From: a virus
Direction: 5' to 3' (one strand)
Length of the DNA: 64,000 nucleotides
IMG/VR virus record: IMGVR_UViG_3300044614_002195
Location: 124,001 to 188,000 of that record
How positions within the stretch are numbered: the stretch's first letter is position 1; the number at the start of each line of letters is the position of its first letter. The notes beneath the pieces are model-generated. The model was not told the DNA's origin. It saw only the letters and a list, made by a program, of their open reading frames with translations, and searched no databases. Of the stretch, positions 38,359-46,368 are shown piece by piece. Made by a program: the position numbers and the translations under genes.

Positions 38359-39258
38359 ATGATCCCAGGAAAAGAACATAAAAAAGAAAAATTTATAACG
38401 CTACTAGATAAAATAGCGAATGCTGTAGCTATTCCTGGTATGCGTGTTCCTGCTATAGGTGAAGTTCCTAGCGTAGGTAAATCGCCGGATGTTAAACCAA
38501 TGACCGCCCCTTTTAAGCTAGATAAAAAACTTAATACTCCAAAGCTTAAAGCTAATAGTTCTGCCAGTACGGACGCATTCAGACCTAGTATGAGTACTCC
38601 TGCTAGAGGTAGAACTAGTCCAGAGCCAAAGCCGTTACGTCCGCAAGAGGTAACTCATATACCTAGGCCTTTCTCAAAGATTGCATATAAGCGTAATACA
38701 GGATTAGTGGACAGCAATGGTTTGCCATATACCAACACTGACGACGTCATACTATTAAGTAAACTAGGGTACACTATAGATAAAGATTATTATCTGTTCC
38801 TTCCTAGAGGAGAAGAGAGAGAAGGTTTGTACACATATATAGAGAAGAATGCTGGTGTACCTAAAGATGTGAGTAGGTGTATTGATGAGGGTACAGCGTT
38901 CAGTGCGGAATATCTAAAGGATATGGATTATGAGGTACCAGAGGGATATGAGATAAAAGGTGATCTATGTTGTCCTGTCGAGAAGACTAGAAAAGAGGAA
39001 AAAGAGTATCCTGAGAAGACTGCTGCGGCTAATCACGAACTCAAAAGCTCTAACATCAAGGCTGTAGGATATAACAAAGAGGATAAGAGCATGGACGTAG
39101 CTTTCCATAGTGGTGGTAACTATACCTATAAGGATGTACCCAAGAGCTTATTTGATCGTATTAAGCGGGTAAAGAGCCCAGGCAAGTTCTTCCATAAGCA
39201 TATTAAAAGAGATAACTCTTATCAGTATAATAAAACTGAGAAAGAAAACCTCGCGTAA
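38359..39258 (+). CDS. KTSC-domain protein with Pro-rich linker
   Basis: 299 residues. N-terminal KEKFITLLDKIANAV, a Pro/Ser/Lys-rich linker (about 25-100), a middle domain, and a C-terminal KTSC domain (SSNIKAVGYNKEDKSMDVAF, YKDVPKSLFDRIK, GKFFHKHIK). KTSC domains occur in many phage proteins; function poorly known. Two Cys (GDLCCPVEKT). Probably structural or head associated. Confidence 0.65.
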   Translation: MIPGKEHKKEKFITLLDKIANAVAIPGMRVPAIGEVPSVGKSPDVKPMTAPFKLDKKLNTPKLKANSSASTDAFRPSMSTPARGRTSPEPKPLRPQEVTHIPRPFSKIAYKRNTGLVDSNGLPYTNTDDVILLSKLGYTIDKDYYLFLPRGEEREGLYTYIEKNAGVPKDVSRCIDEGTAFSAEYLKDMDYEVPEGYEIKGDLCCPVEKTRKEEKEYPEKTAAANHELKSSNIKAVGYNKEDKSMDVAFHSGGNYTYKDVPKSLFDRIKRVKSPGKFFHKHIKRDNSYQYNKTEKENLA

Positions 39259-39277
39259 AGATTATCTTTCTATTTAT

Positions 39278-39292
39278 GGTATAATTATTTGA
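39278..39292 (+). promoter_or_regulatory. Promoter GGTATAATTATTTGA, leaderless
   Basis: TATAAT at 39280-39285, eight bases before the ATG at 39294. Member of the GGTATAnTAnnTTGA set, no -35 box seen. Confidence 0.65.
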
Positions 39293-39293
39293 A

Positions 39294-39767
39294 ATGAGTA
39301 ATTTAACTAAACAAATATATGTTGAGACCGTCGCGTACCTTAAAAGTATAGGTGTAAAAATACCTAAGCATGAGGTTTTTTTTAAAGAAGGCTATAGCGG
39401 ATCATATGTCACAAGATCCAGATACGAGATAAAACTTGTACTGGGAAAATATGTGACGCATAAAATATGTAAAAGATTTGTTATGCATGAGTTAATTCAT
39501 GTGATAGCCGCCAGAAAAAAGCTACCAGTAATCTTTAGCAGACAGCAAAGTATTTCCGAAAATCTACCTCTACAGATTCTATCAGGAATTCCTGATTGCT
39601 TCAGGCCTTGCGGATATGCTTCTTGGTATGCTAAACTAAGCAATGGGGAAGAGGCTTTAGCTGAACTTTTAGGGTATATTTACTCTAAAGGAAATTTTGG
39701 CGAAGTTGATATTCCTGAAGATTTAAATACTGAATATAACAAAGCTATAAACTGGTTAAAGAAGTAA
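39294..39767 (+). CDS. HExxH zinc metallopeptidase-like protein
   Basis: 157 residues. VMHELIHVIAARK holds an HELIH zinc motif; a downstream SNGEEALAELLGYI has the conserved Glu expected for the third ligand. Small proteins with this shape occur in phages. It has its own leaderless promoter and a terminator. Substrate unknown. Confidence 0.65.
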   Translation: MSNLTKQIYVETVAYLKSIGVKIPKHEVFFKEGYSGSYVTRSRYEIKLVLGKYVTHKICKRFVMHELIHVIAARKKLPVIFSRQQSISENLPLQILSGIPDCFRPCGYASWYAKLSNGEEALAELLGYIYSKGNFGEVDIPEDLNTEYNKAINWLKK

Positions 39768-39770
39768 AAT

Positions 39771-39805
39771 AAAAAAAGCTTTAGATTCGTCTAGAGCTTT
39801 TTTTT
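39771..39805 (+). terminator. Intrinsic terminator (TTCG loop)
   Basis: AAAAAAAGCTTTAGA-TTCG-TCTAGAGCTTTTTTTT, a 15-bp stem with a stable TTCG tetraloop. It is followed by AGATATCAAA, a variant of the trailer seen elsewhere. Confidence 0.9.
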
Positions 39806-39821
39806 AGATATCAAACATTAT

Positions 39822-41207
39822 ATGAGTCCAAAACTTAAACAACTATATATTAAATTAAGGCAGCTAGCCAATGCTAACTTTGAAAGAGGTGCATATGGTC
39901 CTGGTATAGCTAGAGAAGCACGCGAAAAAGGCGTTAGATTAATTGAGCCTGTGATGCATGAAGGCAACACAGAATATTTAAAGCTTTCTAAAAAATTGAT
40001 GGCTAGTGAAAATCCTGTGCTGCGAAGAATAGGGAAAAAGCTAAGTAATTCTTTTGGATTAGAGGGAGAGATACCTACAGATCAGCTAGGTAAATCTCCC
40101 ATTAACATTAATCCTTTAACTAATAGCCCTTTTGATTCGCATAAACTACACAAAGGAACACTTAAAACTAAAAAACAGCTAGATAAGATTCTTGAATTAG
40201 AGGGCAACAAAGCAGAAGAAGCTTCTATTTTTCCTCATATTGGAGAAACTGTAAGATTAAGCGATTTTGAATATGACCGTAAACGATTGATTGAAGAATT
40301 GCGTAAAAAATTTCCTGAAGGTTTTGTAGTAAAAAAGAACGATGCGAGAAACTCTATAAAATCAAGAGGCACAAAAAGACCGGAGATATATTTTTCAGGA
40401 GACGCTAATATTGGAGATATTAGTAAAATTAAAGCACATGACATGACTGATTGGATTGTGCAGCCCGATAAAAAATTAAAAGGATTACCTTCTTTTCTTA
40501 GTAAAATAGATAAACGTTTTTTCCCAAAAGGAAATCCCTCTGGAGCTAATGAATATAGGGTGAACGTTGTTAATGGAAGGATTGTTCCCTATGGTACAAA
40601 GCACAGGGGGAGCCCAAGCATAAACATGATGCAAACCATATTGCCGTTTAGAACTCCAGAGTTACGTCGAGTAGAAAGATACGCGCAAGAAGCAATCGAT
40701 GCTGCTCATCCAGATGCCAGGAAAGGGCACTATGCTTTTGATGTAGGTTTTGATACAGCAAATAAGCCTAAATTAATAGAAACCAATCCTGGCGGTAAGG
40801 GTATAAATGGTTTTTATTTTACAGATCCAAATGTTCCTGACGCAATTAGAGCTAATATTCAAGAAAGATTACCTTATTTTGTAAAGGCTCGCAGAGCTCT
40901 TTGGGGAGCAGCTGGTCTTGGCGGACTAGCTGCAGCAACTTCAGGGAATAAAAACGAAGAACAGCCTGCAGCTAAAATGGCACATATTAAAGAACTTATA
41001 AAGAAAGCTGCAAATAAACAATCTTTATTGCCTGGAATTAATAAATGGTTAAAAACTCAGCCATTTAATTATGCTGAGGACGCTTATACACATGGAAGAA
41101 TACCCAAACATGTAAGAGACGCTATTGTTAGCGGCAGAGCAGCTGCAGAATACAGGCCAAAATTTCAAGAAATATTGGAACACTTGAGAAGTTCTGGTAA
41201 AAAATAA
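39822..41207 (+). CDS. ATP-grasp-like protein
   Basis: 461 residues. Residues about 160-350 look like an ATP-grasp fold: GFVVKKNDARNS, the nucleotide Lys region DWIVQPDKKLKG, YRVNVVNGRIVPYG, and HYAFDVGFDTANKPKLIETNPGG near the end. ATP-grasp enzymes ligate a carboxylate to an amine or thiol. After the domain, a hydrophobic WGAAGLGGLAAATSG and a helical segment (MAHIKELIKKAANKQ) resembling the KRA tags of later genes. Its start is 17 bases after a terminator. Confidence 0.6.
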   Translation: MSPKLKQLYIKLRQLANANFERGAYGPGIAREAREKGVRLIEPVMHEGNTEYLKLSKKLMASENPVLRRIGKKLSNSFGLEGEIPTDQLGKSPININPLTNSPFDSHKLHKGTLKTKKQLDKILELEGNKAEEASIFPHIGETVRLSDFEYDRKRLIEELRKKFPEGFVVKKNDARNSIKSRGTKRPEIYFSGDANIGDISKIKAHDMTDWIVQPDKKLKGLPSFLSKIDKRFFPKGNPSGANEYRVNVVNGRIVPYGTKHRGSPSINMMQTILPFRTPELRRVERYAQEAIDAAHPDARKGHYAFDVGFDTANKPKLIETNPGGKGINGFYFTDPNVPDAIRANIQERLPYFVKARRALWGAAGLGGLAAATSGNKNEEQPAAKMAHIKELIKKAANKQSLLPGINKWLKTQPFNYAEDAYTHGRIPKHVRDAIVSGRAAAEYRPKFQEILEHLRSSGKK

Positions 41208-41215
41208 TAAAATAA

Positions 41216-41229
41216 AATATAATCTTCTG
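41216..41229 (+). promoter_or_regulatory. AATATAATCTTCTGA promoter, leaderless
   Basis: TATAAT at 41218-41223 lies six bases before the ATG at 41230. Fits the motif set except GG is AA. Confidence 0.5.
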
Positions 41230-41592
41230 ATGGAACCCCCAAAATCGATAGACTTAAAACAATACGGAATTGACGTGGGTCTATTGATCAGTGGTTTGTT
41301 CGGGGCAATACTTCTCACCAGTAAAGGGTCAGCCAATAACCTACCTAGAACAATCAGTAGTCTTATAGGCGGCGCAGCAAGCGCCAACTATATTACTCCT
41401 ATTGTAGTATCTATAGCCAAGCTGGACGACAGTCACTATCATTATGGTATAGCCTTTCTACTTGGTTTTCTAGGCTTGAAAGGTATTGAATATTTTAGTA
41501 AAAAATTAATTCCTGACAACAAAGAAGAGGAAGAGCCGGCACCCATTAAAAAGCCTAGAGCTAAGAGAACAACTAAAAGAAAAGCAGTATGA
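41230..41592 (+). CDS. Membrane protein with basic tail
   Basis: 120 residues. Two or three hydrophobic segments (VGLLISGLFGAILLTSKG, SSLIGGAASANYITPIVVSI, YHYGIAFLLGFLGLKGIEYF), then a Lys/Arg tail ending KRTTKRKAV. Possibly holin-like. It has its own leaderless promoter. Confidence 0.6.
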   Translation: MEPPKSIDLKQYGIDVGLLISGLFGAILLTSKGSANNLPRTISSLIGGAASANYITPIVVSIAKLDDSHYHYGIAFLLGFLGLKGIEYFSKKLIPDNKEEEEPAPIKKPRAKRTTKRKAV

Positions 41593-41972
41593 CCAATCTA
41601 ACCCTAGTTAATGTAATAGCCAATAGCACCACTGCGTTTAGTGGGCTTGGGCTGTTAATTCATATATTTGGAGATCCTGATAACAGTATCTGGAATAACA
41701 GGATGAAAGCTGCTCTGGCTAAGCTAGGGTTGAGTATTACTACATGTGGTGCTGTAGCCAACTGTATCACACTGTCAGCTCCTCCTCCTACAGAAGTGGT
41801 ATTGAATGTAGGTATTGCTGTCACATTTTTTTGGCTGAACTGGTGGCAGTTTGAAATGTTTAAGGCTATGCAAAAATCTCACAATGAGTTAAAATCTAAA
41901 AAACCTAGAACTAGAAAACAACCGGTTAAACCTAAAACAAAAAAATATGAACACAGAACAAGCATACATTGA
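41589..41972 (+). CDS. Membrane protein with basic tail, partner of the previous gene
   Basis: 127 residues. Hydrophobic segments (FSGLGLLIHIFGDP, GLSITTCGAVANCITL, VVLNVGIAVTFFWLNWWQF) and a strongly basic tail (KSKKPRTRKQPVKPKTKK). Overlaps the previous gene by 4 bases, so the two are translated together. Role unknown. Confidence 0.6.
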   Translation: MTNLTLVNVIANSTTAFSGLGLLIHIFGDPDNSIWNNRMKAALAKLGLSITTCGAVANCITLSAPPPTEVVLNVGIAVTFFWLNWWQFEMFKAMQKSHNELKSKKPRTRKQPVKPKTKKYEHRTSIH

Positions 41973-42231
41973 AGGATTCGTGAAAAGAGCCAGTGAATAT
42001 GGATTTTCTGAACACGAGGCTATTGAACTATTGAAACAGGCTGGCAAAAAGATAGGTGTACCAAAAAAAGCTCCATCTATACCTGGGAAATATCATAATT
42101 CACCTCCGCTAAATTACAAACCTAAATTAATAAGACAAGCTACTTCAGCACAACAAGAAAAATTAAAATCTTTGCAGAAAAAAAACCCTAGAGGTGCTGC
42201 AAATTATCTTTATAACTTGCTAGAAGAATAA
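41947..42231 (+). CDS. Tag-bearing protein 1 (shared N-terminal domain)
   Basis: 94 residues. The N-terminus MNTEQAYIEGFVKRASEYGF, then SEHEAIELLKQAG, matches the genes at 42260, 43723 and 45438. The rest is Lys/Pro-rich and low complexity. The shared segment is followed by unrelated sequence in each protein, which looks like a targeting or scaffold signal. Overlaps the previous gene by 26 bases. Confidence 0.7.
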   Translation: MNTEQAYIEGFVKRASEYGFSEHEAIELLKQAGKKIGVPKKAPSIPGKYHNSPPLNYKPKLIRQATSAQQEKLKSLQKKNPRGAANYLYNLLEE

Positions 42232-42259
42232 TAATTTATAGTTAAATTTCAAAATAGCT

Positions 42260-42907
42260 ATGAATGAAGAACAAGCATACGTTGATGGCTTTTTTAAGAG
42301 AGCAGCAGACTATGGTTTCTCAGAAGAGGAAGCTATAAATTTATTGAAGGAAGCTGAAAAGCCTGGCTTGTGGGCAAACATCAGAGCAAGGAGAGCTAGA
42401 GGAGAAAGAGCGGCTAAACCTGGCGAAGAAGATTATCCTGATAAGAAGCAATGGAATAAACTGACTAAAGCGTCATCGACAGAAAAAAATGCTAACGTAA
42501 TAGAGCGATTACGTAAAACAACAGGATTGCTTCCTGAGCATATAATGGCTGCGGGTACAGGAGCTATAAGTCTTGGAGCGCTAGCGCATCAGCTTAATAA
42601 AGATAAAAATGAAAAAAATGCTGCAAGCTCTCCAGCATGGCAGCGTAGCGCTGGAAAGAATCCTGAAGGCGGATTAAATGCCAAGGGTAGAGCTAGCTAT
42701 AAAAAGCAAACCGGCGGTACTCTTAAGGCTCCTGTGACAGAGAGTAATCCAAAGGGGGAAAGAGCCAAAAGACAGAATAGTTTCTGTAGCCGTATGTGTG
42801 GCATGAAGCGGGTTAATACAGGAAGTAAGGCAAAAAGCGATCCAGATAGCCGTATCAACAAGTCTTTGCGTAAGTGGAATTGTAAGTGCGGTGAGTGCGA
42901 AGAATAG
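42260..42907 (+). CDS. Tag-bearing protein 2 with DUF6321-like C-terminus
   Basis: 215 residues. Tag MNEEQAYVDGFFKRAADYGF, then SEEEAINLLKEAE. A hydrophobic MAAGTGAISLGALAHQLNK follows, then a conserved C-terminal region (AWQRSAGKNPEGGLNAKGRA, ...DPDSRINKSLRKWNC) similar to DUF6321, a family seen in phages. Two Cys pairs (CSRMC, CKCGEC). Likely a virion or head-associated protein; role unknown. Confidence 0.65.
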   Translation: MNEEQAYVDGFFKRAADYGFSEEEAINLLKEAEKPGLWANIRARRARGERAAKPGEEDYPDKKQWNKLTKASSTEKNANVIERLRKTTGLLPEHIMAAGTGAISLGALAHQLNKDKNEKNAASSPAWQRSAGKNPEGGLNAKGRASYKKQTGGTLKAPVTESNPKGERAKRQNSFCSRMCGMKRVNTGSKAKSDPDSRINKSLRKWNCKCGECEE

Positions 42908-42910
42908 TGT

Positions 42911-43270
42911 ATGGCTAAAAATGTAACTACAGAGAAAGAGCTCTTGGAAGGTAAAGAAAATCCAGAGCACAAGCGTAGTACTAAATGGGCCAGTGTGAGA
43001 AGAACACACATCAAAGCTAATCCCGAGTGCGCTCTCTGTGGGGGTACTCGTAAGCTAGAGGTGCATCATGTTAAACCTTTTCATACTCATCCTGAGCTAG
43101 AGTTAGACCCTAACAATCTTATTACTCTATGCGAAGATAAAGGTCACGGAGTATACTGTCATCTGTTCTTTGGGCATCTAGGCAACTATAAGGGTATTAA
43201 TGAAAACCTGAGAGAAGACATACTGGTGTGGAAAGATAGATTGAGGAATAGGAAAAATGCGTCTACCTAG
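42911..43270 (+). CDS. HNH endonuclease
   Basis: 119 residues. HNH core: CALCGGTRKLEVHHVKPF, then LDPNNLITLCE and CHLFFGH. Cys pairs suggest a zinc site. Three bases after the previous stop. Possibly a homing endonuclease or a head-associated packaging nuclease; context inside the tag-protein cluster favours insertion. Confidence 0.8.
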   Translation: MAKNVTTEKELLEGKENPEHKRSTKWASVRRTHIKANPECALCGGTRKLEVHHVKPFHTHPELELDPNNLITLCEDKGHGVYCHLFFGHLGNYKGINENLREDILVWKDRLRNRKNAST

Positions 43271-43706
43271 TGTAGAGTGCCCTATTTGCGGCAAAATATG
43301 GCGAGAACCTTCTCAGAGGATGCGGGAAGGTAAAACATGTAGCAAAATCTGTAGTAGTATAAAAGGCTATCTGAGCGGAGATAGAAAAGAAACTGGCATA
43401 GAGCTCAAACTCCAAGCACTATTAACTGAAATGAGTATAGAGTTTGTTACTCAAAAGCCTATACTAGGAGTTACAATTGCGGATCTATTCGTATATCCTA
43501 ATGTAGTATTGTTTGCTGACGGCAAATACTGGCATCACAACACAGAAGCACAAGAGAACAAGGATAGGGCTATAACTCAAAAGCTAAAAAAGGCAGGATA
43601 TATAGTTTTAAGGCTTGAAGAAGATGAAATAAATAAATATATTGAAGAAGTTAAAAAGAAAGTGACTCTGGCCTACAGTTGTCGTAAAATAGAAAAGAAA
43701 TTATAA
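43257..43706 (+). CDS. Very-short-patch-repair-like / PD-(D/E)XK nuclease with zinc finger
   Basis: 149 residues. N-terminal CPICGKIW and CSKICSS zinc site, then a Vsr/DUF559-like nuclease core: ELKLQALLTEMSIEFVTQKP, IADLFVYPNVVLFADGKYWH, KKAGYIVLRLEEDEI. Overlaps the HNH gene by 14 bases. With the HNH gene it forms a nuclease pair between tag-bearing genes. Confidence 0.75.
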   Translation: MRLPSVECPICGKIWREPSQRMREGKTCSKICSSIKGYLSGDRKETGIELKLQALLTEMSIEFVTQKPILGVTIADLFVYPNVVLFADGKYWHHNTEAQENKDRAITQKLKKAGYIVLRLEEDEINKYIEEVKKKVTLAYSCRKIEKKL

Positions 43707-43722
43707 CTACCATATAACTACC

Positions 43723-44145
43723 ATGAACACAGAACAAGCATACATCGAAGGATTCTTAAAAAGAGCTAACGAACACGGGTTTAGCCGTGACGAGGCTGTC
43801 GAACTATATAAGCAAGCTTTTGCTGAAGAGGACGGACCTTACAGGCAAGAACAAGCAGCTAGAATGATGGCCGCAGAGCAGGTACTAAAAGCAATTGCTC
43901 ATAATAAAGAGAAACACAAAGGGCATTATTACTTGAATCCTTTCGTGGGAGGACCATTAACTGAAATGGGTACTCGCTTACAAAGAAGATTTCACGCAGG
44001 CTCGGCTGGAGAGCAAGGAGGGCTGATGAATTCACTTTTAGGTCTGCCTGGCGTAATTGCAAATACGGTCATGGGCGATAAAGAAACAAGGGACAAGCAC
44101 AGAGAGATGTATAAAGCGCACTCAGATAAAAAATCTCCAGAATAA
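43723..44145 (+). CDS. Tag-bearing protein 3
   Basis: 140 residues. Tag MNTEQAYIEGFLKRANEHGF, then SRDEAVELYKQAF. The rest is helical with a Gly/Ser segment (FHAGSAGEQGGLMNSLLGL). No other family recognised. Confidence 0.65.
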   Translation: MNTEQAYIEGFLKRANEHGFSRDEAVELYKQAFAEEDGPYRQEQAARMMAAEQVLKAIAHNKEKHKGHYYLNPFVGGPLTEMGTRLQRRFHAGSAGEQGGLMNSLLGLPGVIANTVMGDKETRDKHREMYKAHSDKKSPE

Positions 44146-44157
44146 ATTAGCTACACC

Positions 44158-45435
44158 ATGCCCTTTAAATCACAAGCTCAACGTAGATGGATGTATGCTA
44201 ATCATCCAGAAATGGCTGAAGAATGGAGCGAGCATACACCTAAAGGGGCTAAACTTCCAGAACGCGTAAAGCATAAAAAAGCAGAAAATGCTATAGACCC
44301 TGCATTAGAGCAGGCTCTAAATAGATATTTAGAGCAAAAAAAGAATATAAATGACCCTTATCATCCTAATTATGGTCGTGTATTAGATCCTAAAAAGGAA
44401 GTACTTAAAAAGAAAATACTGGAAAAAATAAAAAAAGACTCAGATGAGTCGATGAAGTTTGACTCAACTATTCCCGCAAGTATTGGTTCTTTATATGGCG
44501 GAGGGTTAGGTCTAGCGGCAGGTACAATAGCTTCACCTAAAAGTAAACTGACAACTTTAATTTTAGGTTTACTGGGAGCGGCAGGAGGTGGCTATGCTGG
44601 GCATAAAATATCTAAGAATAGAAAAGAACAATATAATAAAATAAACGATAGTGAAAAAGATGAGCAAATAGCCGAATACGTCAATAAATCAAAAGATCAG
44701 CCTAACCAGTATTTTGATAATAAACGCGCTAGGCTTTTTTCTGGTATTGCAGGAGTGGCTTCGATACCTGCATCTTTGTTGGCGCAGAAAGTTTTTTCAT
44801 TAGGTGCAGACAAACTTGATAAACTTGAAGATAGACATTTGGACGAGATTATAGAAAACGCTAAACTAAAAAATAAGTTAGACATAGAAAAACCTACGCC
44901 AGAAAGTAAGGTTGATAACGCTTATTTTAAAGGATATAATGGCAAGCCCGGTAAAGTTGGACTGGTTAAAGCGTTATCTGAAAGAGTATATAAACCAGGA
45001 GTTATGGCACATGAAATTGGACATGCTAATATTCATGCATCGCCTGGTATTGTAGGAAAAATACAAAGAAACCTTTACGGACCTACTCAAAAATTTAATA
45101 TGCTCGGAGGAGGCATTCTTGCACCTAGACTCGCTTATAAACTCGTAGGAAAAGATGACGATAGTATGCTTTCAGGGGCAGCCAAAGGAGCATTATTAGG
45201 TACAGCAGCTAATGCTGGTGTTTTAATTCCTGAGTTTGAAGCCTCGAGGAGAGGTATTAAATACATGATGAATTCTTCTATGCCACGTAGAAAAGTATTA
45301 GGTAACGCGCTATCAATCTTGCCTGCTTTTCTATCATATGGTACAACTCTTGCGGCTCCCTCCGCAATCACAGGAGCTTTAAAAGCTTACATAAATAAAA
45401 AAAGAATAGAGCACGACGAAAAAATAAATAAATAA
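44158..45435 (+). CDS. Membrane protein with PFKSQAQRRW motif and HExxH site
   Basis: 425 residues. N-terminus MPFKSQAQRRWMYANHPEMA then EEWSEHTPKG, a motif found in many phage proteins. Gly-rich membrane segments (IGSLYGGGLGLAAGTIASP, LGLLGAAGGGYAGH) follow. A zinc site VMAHEIGHANIHASPG lies near 282-297 and further hydrophobic segments near the end. Perhaps a peptidase in the virion that acts on the host envelope during entry; that role is inference. Confidence 0.65.
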   Translation: MPFKSQAQRRWMYANHPEMAEEWSEHTPKGAKLPERVKHKKAENAIDPALEQALNRYLEQKKNINDPYHPNYGRVLDPKKEVLKKKILEKIKKDSDESMKFDSTIPASIGSLYGGGLGLAAGTIASPKSKLTTLILGLLGAAGGGYAGHKISKNRKEQYNKINDSEKDEQIAEYVNKSKDQPNQYFDNKRARLFSGIAGVASIPASLLAQKVFSLGADKLDKLEDRHLDEIIENAKLKNKLDIEKPTPESKVDNAYFKGYNGKPGKVGLVKALSERVYKPGVMAHEIGHANIHASPGIVGKIQRNLYGPTQKFNMLGGGILAPRLAYKLVGKDDDSMLSGAAKGALLGTAANAGVLIPEFEASRRGIKYMMNSSMPRRKVLGNALSILPAFLSYGTTLAAPSAITGALKAYINKKRIEHDEKINK

Positions 45436-45437
45436 AT

Positions 45438-45692
45438 ATGAATACAACACAAGCATACATCAATGGGTTCGTTAAAAGAGCAATGGAACATGGCTACTCT
45501 CAAAAAGAGGCTGTGGATATTCTCAATAAACTAGCTGCACCTGTAGCGTTTAAGAAACCTGCTCCTGTTGCTCCTGGAAAACCTGCACCAATAAAGCCTG
45601 GTCAGGGAGATCTTAACGACGCTGCAGCATCCAAAGGCAAATATACTCCTCCCCCATTAAAGCCAGTGAAAGGTCAAGAAGCATACTATTAA
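45438..45692 (+). CDS. Tag-bearing protein 4, mostly Pro-rich
   Basis: 84 residues. Tag MNTTQAYINGFVKRAMEHGY, then SQKEAVDILNKLA. After it a Pro/Lys-rich tail (APVAPGKPAPIKPGQ) of low complexity. So the tag is attached to almost nothing else. Confidence 0.65.
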   Translation: MNTTQAYINGFVKRAMEHGYSQKEAVDILNKLAAPVAFKKPAPVAPGKPAPIKPGQGDLNDAAASKGKYTPPPLKPVKGQEAYY

Positions 45693-45693
45693 T

Positions 45694-46326
45694 ATGCTTA
45701 ACGCTGAACAGCAAAATCTGTTAAAGCAAATAATCTTTGGGAATAGCTATATTCCTACGCCAGCTCCTGGAGAGGGAGCTTATGACGCATTCTTAGAAAA
45801 GAATAGAAATATAACAAAAAGAAATCTACAGGCAGATGCATTTAGAAATAACCCTGTCTTTCAGCGCATGGGTGTATCTAATAGCCCTATACTTAAAAAT
45901 CTGAGCTACGCTGTGCATCCTAACAGTAAAATAAACAAAGCACTGTCATATGCTTCAGGCGGAAATACTATGAAAGCTGTGGGAGATCTATATGATGGTA
46001 TGAGAGGTAGCGCAATGGGTAACTTTGGCAGAATCGGTGACATAACCGAAGAGGGAGCTAAAAGTATAATGTCAGGTATAGGTAAGCATTTCTATAAACA
46101 TGCAAAAGAAAAGCTCGTGGGAGGAGAAGGTGACAACAAACCTGACAGCAAATATCCTAAAAAAGAATTGGCTAAAGGGCTAGCTCACGAACAGGAGCAT
46201 ACCAAAAGTAAAAGCATAGCCAAAGAGATAGCAAAAGATCATCTTGAAGAAGATTCTAATTACTATTCTACTCTAGATAAATATAAAATAGGTTGTCTTC
46301 GCTCTGCTTTTGAATTTTTAAAATAG
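45694..46326 (+). CDS. Hypothetical protein with DUF5661-like C-terminus
   Basis: 210 residues. The C-terminal part (LAKGLAHEQEHTKSKSIAKE, then AKDHLEEDSNYYSTLDKYKI) resembles DUF5661, common in phage proteins. The middle is a Gly/Ser-rich helical stretch. One base after the previous stop. A small hairpin AGAAATT-GTA-AATTTCT (46325-46341) follows before the fibre genes. Confidence 0.6.
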   Translation: MLNAEQQNLLKQIIFGNSYIPTPAPGEGAYDAFLEKNRNITKRNLQADAFRNNPVFQRMGVSNSPILKNLSYAVHPNSKINKALSYASGGNTMKAVGDLYDGMRGSAMGNFGRIGDITEEGAKSIMSGIGKHFYKHAKEKLVGGEGDNKPDSKYPKKELAKGLAHEQEHTKSKSIAKEIAKDHLEEDSNYYSTLDKYKIGCLRSAFEFLK

Positions 46327-46368
46327 AAATTGTAAATTTCTCTTGTTTGCCGTAATATAAACTTAATT

